Assembly: GCA_900763675.1 (NCBI GenBank)
Contig: CAAFLE010000067.1
Coordinates: 1 to 20,059, forward strand
From: an uncultured Oscillospiraceae bacterium
GTDB taxonomy: Bacteria; Bacillota; Clostridia; Oscillospirales; Oscillospiraceae
DNA: 20,059 nucleotides
Direction of reading: 5' to 3'
Shown here: positions 1 to 6,646 of the stretch, in pieces
Layout of the letters: every line of letters starts with the position of its first letter
How positions within the stretch are numbered: the first letter of the stretch is position 1
The notes under the pieces: model-generated
What the model was told of the DNA's origin: nothing
What the model saw: the letters and a program-made list of their open reading frames with translations, nothing else
The model's database searches: none
Translations under genes and position numbers: made by a program

Positions 1-3
1 ACA

Positions 4-229
4 CGTCGGACAGCCAGCCTTTTCGGAGCTTTTTGCCCTTTTGTCGTTGGCGGGCGTCAGCCCGCCTGCCTCCAAAAGAACAAAAATCCCTCGAAAATCC
101 AAGGCTGTCCGATGCGAAGCAGTTTTGCGGGAGCAGAAATGTCCGCAGGCGATGAAAAGACCGCAGAGAATACTTTGTGTATTCTCAAGGGCTTTGAGGA
201 AGTATGAGGGCATTTCTGCCCCGCCAAAC
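4..229. repeat. Two consecutive long imperfect stem-loops (structured non-coding element)
   Basis: Seen in the sequence: the first stem-loop pairs 4-15 with 103-114 (one G-U), 20-25 with 92-97, 30-35 with 81-86, 38-43 with 73-78 and 49-55 with 60-66, so five helices stack into one arm. The second pairs 122-131 with 220-229 (one mismatch), 133-141 with 211-219 (9 bp perfect) and 166-173 with 179-186 (8 bp perfect). A weaker third hairpin may lie at 233-263. Short open frames on both strands cross the region, but none has a ribosome site and they look like chance. The element could be a palindromic interspersed repeat of gut Clostridia or a structured RNA. Strand and copy number cannot be told from here. 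The remaining stretch to 313 is AT-rich with nothing recognisable. Confidence 0.55.
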
Positions 230-313
230 CGCGTTTGCCCTTGTCAATCGACGCAAGCAAAACATAAAAAAGCAACAGAGCTTTGTAAAAAATGTAATGC
301 ATGGGGAATAATA

Positions 314-344
314 AAAAATCCGCCGCAGATTGCGGCGGATTTTT
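314..344. terminator. Bidirectional rho-independent terminator
   Basis: A perfect 14-bp stem (314-327 with 331-344) closes on a 3-base loop. The base of the stem is AAAAA on the left and TTTTT on the right, so it can terminate transcription in either direction. It sits between the structured element at the left edge and truA. Confidence 0.8.
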
Positions 345-509
345 CAAATTAAGATGGAGGCATTCAGATCATTCGGCGGCTGCACACCGGATGTTCTGTA
401 TGATGCTATTATACCCGGCAGGGAAATCAATGAGTGAACATTCCATGAACAAATTCCGGGGAAAATGTAAACAAATCAGAAGAAAGGTGCAGATTCACCG
501 AAACATCTA

Positions 510-537
510 TGGACGGCGGAGCGAAATATGGTATACT
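510..537 (+). promoter_or_regulatory. Likely sigma-A promoter of truA
   Basis: The -10 is TATACT at 532-537 (5 of 6 to consensus). The best -35 is TGGACG at 510-515 (4 of 6), with a 16-bp spacer. It ends 28 bases before the truA start codon. The region 345-509 holds no other recognisable signal. Confidence 0.5.
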
Positions 538-565
538 GGTCAGGCGAAGAAAAGGGGAGAGGCAG

Positions 566-1303
566 ATGCCAAATTTCAAATTGACGCTCTCGTATGACGG
601 CACGCGCTACCGCGGCTGGCAGAAGCAGGGCAACACCGCCCAGACGGTGCAGGGCAAGCTCGAAACGCTGCTCACCCGTGCGCTGGAGCAGCCGGTGGAG
701 ATTTCCGGCAGCGGACGCACGGACGCGGGCGTCCATGCCCGGCGGCAGGTCTGCTCGTTCCGGGCGAAAACGGAGAAAAGCTGCGCGGAGATTCTGGCGC
801 TGCTGCGCTCTTATCTGCCGGAGGACATCGGGGCGGTCGCGCTCGAAAAAGCGCCGGAGCGGTTTCACGCCCGACTCTCCGCGGTGCGGAAAACGTATGT
901 CTACCGCGTCTGGAACAGCGACGCGCCGTGCGTGTTCGAGAGAAAGTACGTATATGCTGAACCGCGGCGGCTCGATCTAGACGCCATGCGCCGCGCCGCC
1001 GCGCCGCTCTGCGGGCGGCACGATTTCAGCGCCTTCTCCACCGGGAAGAAAACGGGCGCCGCCGCCACGCGCACGGTCGAGTCGATCTCCGTCGAGCGCA
1101 GCGGGGACGAGGTGCGCCTTACGTTTACCGGCGACGGCTTTCTCTACAATATGGTGCGCATTCTCACCGGGACGCTGCTTGAGGTCGGCTTGGGCGAGCG
1201 CTCCCCGGAGGATACGGCGGCGATCCTCGTCTCGAAAAACCGCGCCAACGCCGGGTTCACCGCCCCGCCGCAGGGACTTTTCCTTTGGGATGTGGCATAC
1301 TAA
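566..1303 (+). CDS. truA: tRNA pseudouridine(38-40) synthase TruA
   Basis: TruA converts uridines 38-40 of the tRNA anticodon stem-loop to pseudouridine in the cytoplasm. The 245-aa product has the usual length. It carries the family core GRTDAGVHA with catalytic Asp53, the N-terminal LSYDGTRYRGWQ strand, and the C-terminal GDGFLYNMVRI and NRANAGFTAPPQGL segments. The start is the ATG at 566 because the run AAAGGGGAGAGG just upstream (551-562) is a ribosome site. The frame stays open back to an ATG at 509, but that start would lie over the promoter -35. The gene appears monocistronic: its own promoter lies before it and a separate promoter follows. TruA often sits beside energy-coupling-factor transporter genes in Firmicutes; none is here. 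Confidence 0.95.
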   Translation: MPNFKLTLSYDGTRYRGWQKQGNTAQTVQGKLETLLTRALEQPVEISGSGRTDAGVHARRQVCSFRAKTEKSCAEILALLRSYLPEDIGAVALEKAPERFHARLSAVRKTYVYRVWNSDAPCVFERKYVYAEPRRLDLDAMRRAAAPLCGRHDFSAFSTGKKTGAAATRTVESISVERSGDEVRLTFTGDGFLYNMVRILTGTLLEVGLGERSPEDTAAILVSKNRANAGFTAPPQGLFLWDVAY

Positions 1304-1344
1304 TCGCATAAAAGCCGAGTTTTTTCGTTTTTTGCAACTTTCTG

Positions 1345-1374
1345 TTGATTTTGTTGTTAAGAGCGTGTTATAAT
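1345..1374 (+). promoter_or_regulatory. Promoter of the radical SAM gene
   Basis: A perfect -10 TATAAT lies at 1369-1374 and a -35-like TTGATT (4 of 6) at 1345-1350, with an 18-bp spacer. T-rich runs at 1318-1334, just before it, may act as a weak end for truA transcripts, although no good stem is visible there. Confidence 0.7.
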
Positions 1375-1412
1375 TTCTTGTTGAAAATACCCTGTGCAGG
1401 TGAAGAAATATT

Positions 1413-2300
1413 ATGATGAATCACAACCCGTATATGACCCGCGAAGGCGGCGCGACCGTCACGGTCTTCGTCCCTTACGACTGCAAAAACCACTGCCCGT
1501 TCTGCATCAATAAGCAGGAATACCAGAACCCCAAGGGGTTCAGTGTGGAGAAGGTGTGCGAGAGCATCCGGATGTTCCACGAGATTACGCCGCGCTGCGA
1601 CTTTGTATTCACCGGCGGCGAACCGTTTTCCGAGCCGGACGCGCTGCAGCTGATGATGGACTGCATCCCGGAGGGACACCGCGTCTTCATCAACACGACG
1701 CTTCCCGTGTCCGACCTGTTCCCCGCCGAGCGCATCATTGCGTTCACGGAGCGGAACAAGGACAAAATTACCTGCATCAACATCTCCCGCCATATGGTGC
1801 ATTATGTCGAGGAGTGCAACGACGAGCTGCTCGGCTCGCTGAAGGTGCCGGTGCGCATCAACTGCGTGCTGTTCAAAAACTATCCGCACGACGGCATGAT
1901 CGACTTTGCCAACCGCTTTGCCAAGTACGGTCTGCCCATCCAGTTCCGCGCCGACTACACCATCACCACGCCGGAAAACCTCTATGAGCGCGAAGGCGAC
2001 CAGATCCTTGCCGATCTTATGAAGAACTTCACGTATCTGGGGCTGGACGGCTGCCGCATCCGCTGCGGGTATCATTTCGATAACCACGGGCAGCACATCG
2101 CCTACCACCGCACGCTGCCCTACAGCACGATGACCGAAACCATCAACGGCGTGACCTACGACATCCTCTACGACGTTCTTGTCAAGCAGACCGGCGAGCC
2201 GCACTCCGACTGGACCGGCGTGCCGCTGGATGTGGAGGCGTACCGCCACGTCACCTACGAACCCTACGATCTAAAGGTTCTGGAAGGCCGCTTGGAGTAA
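1413..2300 (+). CDS. Radical SAM protein of unknown function
   Basis: The 295-aa product has the radical SAM signature CKNHCPFC (Cys24, Cys28, Cys31: CX3CX2C), which binds the [4Fe-4S] cluster that cleaves S-adenosylmethionine. It also has the SAM-binding GGEPF motif at 68-72. The rest looks like one partial TIM barrel with no added domain. Two cysteines near the C-terminus (Cys214, Cys218, in a GCRIRCGYHF context) are too few for a full SPASM cluster but might be ligands. AGGTGA at 1398-1403 sets the start at 1413; the ATG at 1416 is an alternative. The gene stands alone between its own promoter and a strong terminator, so context gives no substrate. I do not recognise a named family; a MoaA/NirJ-like or activase-like role would be a guess. 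Confidence 0.85.
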   Translation: MMNHNPYMTREGGATVTVFVPYDCKNHCPFCINKQEYQNPKGFSVEKVCESIRMFHEITPRCDFVFTGGEPFSEPDALQLMMDCIPEGHRVFINTTLPVSDLFPAERIIAFTERNKDKITCINISRHMVHYVEECNDELLGSLKVPVRINCVLFKNYPHDGMIDFANRFAKYGLPIQFRADYTITTPENLYEREGDQILADLMKNFTYLGLDGCRIRCGYHFDNHGQHIAYHRTLPYSTMTETINGVTYDILYDVLVKQTGEPHSDWTGVPLDVEAYRHVTYEPYDLKVLEGRLE

Positions 2301-2306
2301 AAAAGC

Positions 2307-2353
2307 ATAAAGCCTCGCCCCGGACGGATTTCCCGTCCGGGGCGAGGCTTTAT
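2307..2353. terminator. Strong bidirectional terminator between convergent genes
   Basis: A perfect 21-bp stem (2307-2327 with 2333-2353) has a 5-base loop and a very GC-rich core. The flanks are A-rich on the left and T-rich at the right base. It separates the plus-strand radical SAM gene from the minus-strand cyclodeaminase gene and should serve both. Confidence 0.88.
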
Positions 2354-2359
2354 CCGCAT

Positions 2360-3376
2360 TCAGATCTCGCAGACCGTGCCGAGACCCTGCTTTTCACAGA
2401 TGCTCAGGATGACTGCGGCGGAAGCAATGTCCTGCAGGGCAATGCCGGTAGAGTCGAACACGGTGATTTCCGCGCCGCTTGTTCTTCCGGGCTTTTTGCC
2501 GAGAATTACCTCGCCGATTTCCCCTGCGAGAGCAGGGAGGACGCCTTCTCTGTGCGGGATTTCACATTCACCGACGGCGAGACACTGCGCGGTATCGTCG
2601 CCGTAGACAGCCGCCTTGGCAAGTACCGCCGACTCGACCTCCTGCTTGCCGGCAAGATCGGCGCCAACACAGCTCAGGTGCGTGCCGGGCTTGACCCACG
2701 CACTTTTTACAACCGGCGATTTCGCACTGGTGGCGGTGAAAACGATGTCGCTGTTTCCGACGGCAGCGGCGGCATCCGTTTCCGCGCAAAGTGCGGCGAC
2801 GCGAGTATGACCGCACGCTTTCAGCAGCCGGTCCGTCTCCTCCGTCACGCTGCCGAGACGTTCTGCGGCCTTTTCCGGGCAATGTGGGTTTGTGAGATAT
2901 ATGGTTTTAATGGATGGCATTGCAGCGAGCGCCGCCGCGGCGAGATACGGGCAAAGCTCGCCGCAGCCGACGATCGTGAGAGTTTGGGCATTTCTGCGAG
3001 CGAGATATTTCGCACCAACGGCAGCGGCAGCGCCGGTGCGCAGAGATGTGATCGGTCCGGCGTTCAGAAGCGCCCTCGGAGCGCCGGTGGAGAGATCAAA
3101 GAGAAGCGATGTGCCAAAAAGTGCCGGAAGAGCCTTTTTTGCGTTTGCTTCATACCATGAAACGACTTTCAGCCCGTACACGCCCGTACTCGCAAGATCG
3201 CCGGATTTTATGTCGAGATCGGCATGACCGGGATCAAACTCATGGAAAACCATCGGCCATACGCTGCCTGTTCCGGAGGACTTCTCGGCGTAGGCGCTTT
3301 CTACGGCGCGGAGCGCCGCGGTCACGGTGAATACTTTTCGGATGTCCTCCTGACCAATGATACGGATAACACTCAT
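2360..3376 (-). CDS. Ornithine cyclodeaminase / mu-crystallin family oxidoreductase
   Basis: The 338-aa product belongs to the NAD(P)-binding OCD/mu-crystallin family. Members include ornithine cyclodeaminase, alanine and lysine dehydrogenases, and ketimine (pyrroline or piperideine-2-carboxylate) reductases. Visible marks are Lys70 in GLKVVS, the SLRTGA segment around Arg113, the Rossmann nucleotide loop VGCGELC (136-142), Asp240 in GADLAGK (equivalent to the catalytic Asp of Pseudomonas ornithine cyclodeaminase) and the C-terminal DSTGIALQD. The start at 3376 overlaps the aminotransferase stop (ATGA, 3373-3376) and follows AAGGTG. An in-frame ATG 24 bases upstream is less likely. The coupling implies one pathway with the aminotransferase. 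The substrate is unknown: reduction of a cyclic imine made by the partner is at least as likely as true ornithine deamination. Confidence 0.85.
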   Translation of the reverse strand: MSVIRIIGQEDIRKVFTVTAALRAVESAYAEKSSGTGSVWPMVFHEFDPGHADLDIKSGDLASTGVYGLKVVSWYEANAKKALPALFGTSLLFDLSTGAPRALLNAGPITSLRTGAAAAVGAKYLARRNAQTLTIVGCGELCPYLAAAALAAMPSIKTIYLTNPHCPEKAAERLGSVTEETDRLLKACGHTRVAALCAETDAAAAVGNSDIVFTATSAKSPVVKSAWVKPGTHLSCVGADLAGKQEVESAVLAKAAVYGDDTAQCLAVGECEIPHREGVLPALAGEIGEVILGKKPGRTSGAEITVFDSTGIALQDIASAAVILSICEKQGLGTVCEI

Positions 3377-4512
3377 TTTTCCAGCACCTTTTCCTTCCAC
3401 GCAAAGTACTCGCTCACGGCGGCAAGCCCCTGGATGAGCGCTTCCTTGCCGTAGGCATAGCCGATGCGCATACTCTTCGGCTGCTCAAAGCAGTCGCCCG
3501 GCGTGACGAACGCGCCGGTCTTTTTGTACATCTCCTCGCACAGCTGGTAGGAGGGTATGTCAAAATCGTAATAGACGAGCGCGGTCGTGCCGCCCTGCGG
3601 CTTTACGTAGCTCGCGTGCTTTTCCCCGGCGACCCAGTTGTCGAGAATGGCAAGATTCTCCCGCACGATGGCGCGGCTCCGGGCGAGCATTGTATCGCTG
3701 TGCCGGAGCGCCAGCGCGGCGATCGCCTCGTCGATCATGCCGCCGCTGATGAGATCGTAGTCGCGGTGGGATACGAGCGAGCGGAGCGCGTTCTCATCGT
3801 GCGTGGCGATCCAGCCGAGCCGCAGCCCCGCGAGAGAGAATACCTTGGACATACTGCTCACGGATATGCCCTTTTCGTAAAGGTCGGCGATGGATTCGCT
3901 CCACTCGTCGCTCTGGGAGAGATGGCGGTAGACCTCGTCGCAGAGCAGATATGCGCCCGCTTTCCGCGCAATGGCGACGATCTCCTCGAGCATGGCGCGG
4001 GACATGAGAGCGCCGGTCGGGTTGTTCGGGTTGTTGAGACAGATCATTTTCGTTCCCGGTACGGCGAGAGCGCGGAGCGCGTCCAGATCGGGGAGATACC
4101 CGTTCTCGCGGCTCAGCGGAAGAATTTTCACGTCCGCGCCGAGCGATTCCGGGATGGAATAGAGCTGCTGATACGTCGGCAGAACGCTGATGACGCGGTC
4201 GCCGGGGGAGACGAGCGAATAGAACACATGATGGTTCGCGCCCGCCGCGCCGTGGGTCGTGACGATGTTCTCCGGCTTCACGGTTTTGTAAAGCGAGCAG
4301 ATGCCCTCGCGGAACGCCGGTGCGCCCTCAATGTCGCCGTAGGTGAGCCGCCGGGCGGCAAGAGAATTGAGAAAGGCGGTCTTGTCCTCGCCGGTCAGCG
4401 CGAGCAGCTCGTCGAGCGAGACGGAATCCACGCACGTTTCCGCAATGTTGTAGCGTGCGCCGACCTCCCATTCGTTCATCCATTCCTCCACGGCAAACGG
4501 TTTGATATACAT
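3373..4512 (-). CDS. PLP-dependent class I/II aminotransferase
   Basis: The 379-aa fold-type I PLP enzyme has the PLP-contacting NNPNNPTG (160-167), Asp192 in CDEVY, the Schiff-base Lys223 in SMSKVFSLAGLRLGW, and the carboxylate-binding Arg near 353 in the SMRIGYAYG segment. The SKVFSLAGLRLG style is shared with capreomycidine-synthase-like (VioD) and related arginine-handling PLP enzymes, so transamination or cyclisation of a basic amino acid is possible but not shown. AAGGAG seven bases upstream fixes the start at 4512. The frame extends 39 codons further to 4629, but that part overlaps the attenuator hairpin and is Arg-rich low-quality sequence. The gene is first in an operon with the cyclodeaminase-family enzyme and overlaps it by four bases. 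Confidence 0.88.
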   Translation of the reverse strand: MYIKPFAVEEWMNEWEVGARYNIAETCVDSVSLDELLALTGEDKTAFLNSLAARRLTYGDIEGAPAFREGICSLYKTVKPENIVTTHGAAGANHHVFYSLVSPGDRVISVLPTYQQLYSIPESLGADVKILPLSRENGYLPDLDALRALAVPGTKMICLNNPNNPTGALMSRAMLEEIVAIARKAGAYLLCDEVYRHLSQSDEWSESIADLYEKGISVSSMSKVFSLAGLRLGWIATHDENALRSLVSHRDYDLISGGMIDEAIAALALRHSDTMLARSRAIVRENLAILDNWVAGEKHASYVKPQGGTTALVYYDFDIPSYQLCEEMYKKTGAFVTPGDCFEQPKSMRIGYAYGKEALIQGLAAVSEYFAWKEKVLEK

Positions 4513-4542
4513 GATGCTACTCCTTTCCGCCGTCCCGCCCCG

Positions 4543-4615
4543 AAAAAGCAAAAGGACGCCCGGGGCATTCCTTATAGCGCGTGTGCGCCGTACCTGCGGA
4601 ATTGCCCGGACGACC
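4543..4615 (-). terminator. Attenuator-like terminator in the aminotransferase leader
   Basis: Reading the minus strand, 4615-4598 pairs with 4571-4554 in a stem of about 16 bp with one small bulge on each side and one A-A mismatch. The inner loop may hold a GCGC hairpin (4577-4580 with 4585-4588). The 3' arm is followed directly by TTTTGCTTTTT (4553-4543). It lies inside the transcribed leader, between the promoter at 4671-4699 and the ribosome site near 4520, where a conditional terminator is expected. A second hairpin (7 bp, 4624-4641) precedes it. Confidence 0.6.
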
Positions 4616-4670
4616 TTCAAAGCCCGCATCCGGTGATGCGGAAGGCGATGTATTTTTCTTGGATGAGTGA

Positions 4671-4699
4671 ATAATAATTTAAAAAGCCGGAAAAGTCAA
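4671..4699 (-). promoter_or_regulatory. Strong promoter of the aminotransferase-cyclodeaminase operon
   Basis: On the minus strand, -35 TTGACT (4699-4694) and -10 TATTAT (4676-4671) each match five of six consensus bases, with an exact 17-bp spacer. Transcription should start near 4664, giving a leader of about 150 bases before the ATG at 4512. Confidence 0.8.
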
Positions 4700-4700
4700 G

Positions 4701-4720
4701 AAAAAGAATAAATATTATTC
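4701..4720 (-). terminator. Weak AT-rich terminator of the phosphate transporter gene
   Basis: On the minus strand a 6-bp stem (GAATAA with TTATTC, 4720-4706) is followed by TTTTT. It lies ten bases after the transporter stop codon and just before the next promoter. The stem has one G-C pair, so termination may be leaky. Confidence 0.4.
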
Positions 4721-4729
4721 AAAATGCCG

Positions 4730-6490
4730 TCAAAGAGCGAACTTTTTGCCGTACTCTTCTGCGTACTGCATATATTTCTGCGTTTTCATTTCGCGCAGAC
4801 TCTTGAGATATTCGTGCGTATCGAAGCTGTCGGATTCCAGCTCAATCATCGCTACGGCGATGTTGGAGCAGTGGTCGGCGATGCGCTCGTAGTTTGTGAG
4901 CAGATCGTTGAACACAAACCCGACGCCGAGCGTGCAGGAGCCGTCCTGCAGACGGATGATGTGGTGGAGCTTCAGCTCGTCGCAGAGCGCGTCAATCGTG
5001 TCCTCCAGCGGCTCGACGCGCAGCGCCATTTCGAGATCGTTTCCGATGAACGCGCCGACGGCAAGCGAGACGATCTCGCTGACGGCGGAGCGCAGAACGT
5101 CCAGCTCGTGCTGCGCGGCGTCGGTAAACCGGATGTCCTTTTCGTAAATCTCGCGGGCGACCTCGGCAAGGTTCATGGCGTGGTCGCTGATGCGCTCAAA
5201 ATCGCCGATGGTGTGCAGAAACTTGGAAACCTCCTCGTTCTGCGCTTTGGTAAGCTCCCGCCCGGTAAACTTGACAAGGTAGGTTCCGAGATGGTCCTCG
5301 TACTGGTCCACGGCGTCCTCAATGTCGGCGACCTGCTGGAAGCCCTTCTGGGAGAAGCGCTTCATCAGCTCGAGCGCGGCGACGAGGTTGTCCTGCGCCC
5401 GGAGCGCCATCGCGTTGATCGTCAGACGGCACTGCTCAATGGCAAGCGCCGGATGGGCGAGAAAGCGCTCCTCCAGCCGCTCGATGCCGGCGGTAAGCTC
5501 GTTGTACTTCTCCGACGGCTTTTCGGGGACGAGCCTGCCGGTGAGCGCTTCCAGCTGGCGCAGAAACGGGAAAAGGATCAGAATCGAGCCGATACGAAAG
5601 AGGGAGTTCACCATCGCAATGCCGACCGGACCGAGCGCGGACTGCATAAAGGCAAACGGGTATACGGCGTTGACCGCATAGAAGATCGCCGAGAAAATGA
5701 CGGTGCCGAAAATGCCGGTGAAGAGATAAATGAGCGCGGTGCGCCGTCCGTCGCGGTTGGCGCCGATAGCGGACACGAGGACCGGGACCGCTGCGCCGAT
5801 GCCCATGCCCATGATCATCGGGAACGCCGTGGCGAACGTGATCGTGCCGGTCACGGAGAGCGCCTGCAATATACCGACGGAGGCGGAGTTGGACTGTAAA
5901 ACCGCCGTGATGAGCGTGCCGATGAGAATGCCGAGAATGGGGTTTTCAAACATCGTCATCAGCCGGAGAAAGCCCTCGCTCTCCCGCAGGGGGGAGACCG
6001 CGCCGCTCATGGCGTTCATGCCGTACATCAAAACGGCAAAGCCGAGAAGAATGTCGCCGGTGTGGCGCTTCTGCGACGTTTTGCCGAGCATCCGCAGCAG
6101 TATACCGGCAATCGCCGCCGCGGCGGTGATCGTCGAGGAGCTGAGGAGCGAGAGCGCGTCGCTGCTGCTGATGTAGGAAAGACAGAGAATCCAGCCCGTG
6201 ACGGACGTGCCGATGTTCGCGCCGAGGACGATGCCGGTCGCCTGCGAGAGCTTCATCATGCCGGAGTTTACAAAGCCGACGACCATCGCCGACGTAGCGG
6301 ACGACGACTGGATTACGGCGGTGACGGCGGTGCCGAGCAGCACGCCCTTGAGCGGCGTGTTGGAAAGACGGTAGAGGATCAGCTCGAGCCGCTGTCCGGC
6401 GACGAGCTTCAAGCTGTCGCCCATCAGTCCCATGCCGAAAAGGAACAGCGCCACGCCGCCGAGCAGCGCGAGAATATTGGAAATACCCAC
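4730..6490 (-). CDS. Na+/phosphate cotransporter (NptA/PNaS family) with C-terminal PhoU-like domain
   Basis: The 586-aa membrane protein imports phosphate with sodium. Residues 1-325 hold two inverted Na/Pi-cotransporter repeats, each with the hallmark glutamine-serine motif: QSSSATSA (from Gln61) and QSNSASVG (from Gln199). From about 345 to 570 it is helical and PhoU-like, with two related segments, DFERISDHAMNLAE and NYERIADHCSNIA, typical of the metal-binding PhoU bundles. The length is normal for the fused bacterial form. The start is GTG at 6490, preceded by AAAGGAAA. The gene diverges from a PhoP/PhoR-type pair across a spacer with Pho-box-like repeats, which strongly supports phosphate as substrate and phosphate-starvation control. 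The YjbB/NptA naming is not firm enough for a symbol. Confidence 0.92.
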   Translation of the reverse strand: MGISNILALLGGVALFLFGMGLMGDSLKLVAGQRLELILYRLSNTPLKGVLLGTAVTAVIQSSSATSAMVVGFVNSGMMKLSQATGIVLGANIGTSVTGWILCLSYISSSDALSLLSSSTITAAAAIAGILLRMLGKTSQKRHTGDILLGFAVLMYGMNAMSGAVSPLRESEGFLRLMTMFENPILGILIGTLITAVLQSNSASVGILQALSVTGTITFATAFPMIMGMGIGAAVPVLVSAIGANRDGRRTALIYLFTGIFGTVIFSAIFYAVNAVYPFAFMQSALGPVGIAMVNSLFRIGSILILFPFLRQLEALTGRLVPEKPSEKYNELTAGIERLEERFLAHPALAIEQCRLTINAMALRAQDNLVAALELMKRFSQKGFQQVADIEDAVDQYEDHLGTYLVKFTGRELTKAQNEEVSKFLHTIGDFERISDHAMNLAEVAREIYEKDIRFTDAAQHELDVLRSAVSEIVSLAVGAFIGNDLEMALRVEPLEDTIDALCDELKLHHIIRLQDGSCTLGVGFVFNDLLTNYERIADHCSNIAVAMIELESDSFDTHEYLKSLREMKTQKYMQYAEEYGKKFAL

Positions 6491-6528
6491 GGCAAAAATT
6501 TCCTTTGCTTATTTTTCCTGTTTCCTAC

Positions 6529-6594
6529 AGTGTACCGTACCAAGGTTAAATCCGAAAGCAAAGCAAGGTTAAATCCGTGTTAAATCCATTTTAC
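6529..6594 (-). promoter_or_regulatory. Pho-box-like hexamer array in the nptA / two-component spacer
   Basis: Read on the minus strand, toward the transporter, the array has TTAACA (6583-6578), TTAACC (6572-6567) and TTAACC (6549-6544). Weaker matches are GTAAAA (6594-6589) and TTGCTT (6561-6556). Steps are 11, 11, 11 and 12 bases, one helical turn each. Known: Bacillus PhoP binds TTAACA-like hexamers at about 11-bp steps. A TACACT -10 for the transporter gene lies at 6534-6529 with no good -35, as is usual for PhoP-activated promoters. Confidence 0.65.
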
Positions 6595-6618
6595 ATTCGT
6601 CTGCCGGCATGGTAAGAT
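6590..6618 (+). promoter_or_regulatory. Promoter of the PhoP/PhoR-type operon
   Basis: TTTACA (6590-6595, 5 of 6) is followed after exactly 17 bases by TAAGAT (6613-6618), with an extended TGG just before it. The -35 touches the end of the Pho-box-like array, so the regulator probably controls its own operon. Confidence 0.7.
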
Positions 6619-6646
6619 AGCGTCGGAAGAAACGGAGGCGGGAAGA

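Noticed and set aside
41..352. Small open frames on both strands at the left edge (41-352 plus, 57-347 minus)
   Set aside because: They run through two long inverted-repeat structures and the terminator hairpin, lack ribosome sites and have no protein-like composition.
509..565. Longer TruA with 19 extra N-terminal residues
   Set aside because: The ATG at 509 overlaps the -35 region, lacks a ribosome site, and the added residues are not part of the TruA family.
1304..1344. Terminator after truA
   Set aside because: T-rich runs are present but no stable GC-rich stem precedes them, so it was not listed as a feature.
3616..4674. A 352-codon plus-strand frame opposite the aminotransferase
   Set aside because: It is the shadow of a gene with intact PLP-enzyme motifs. 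It shows no ribosome site and no domain of its own.
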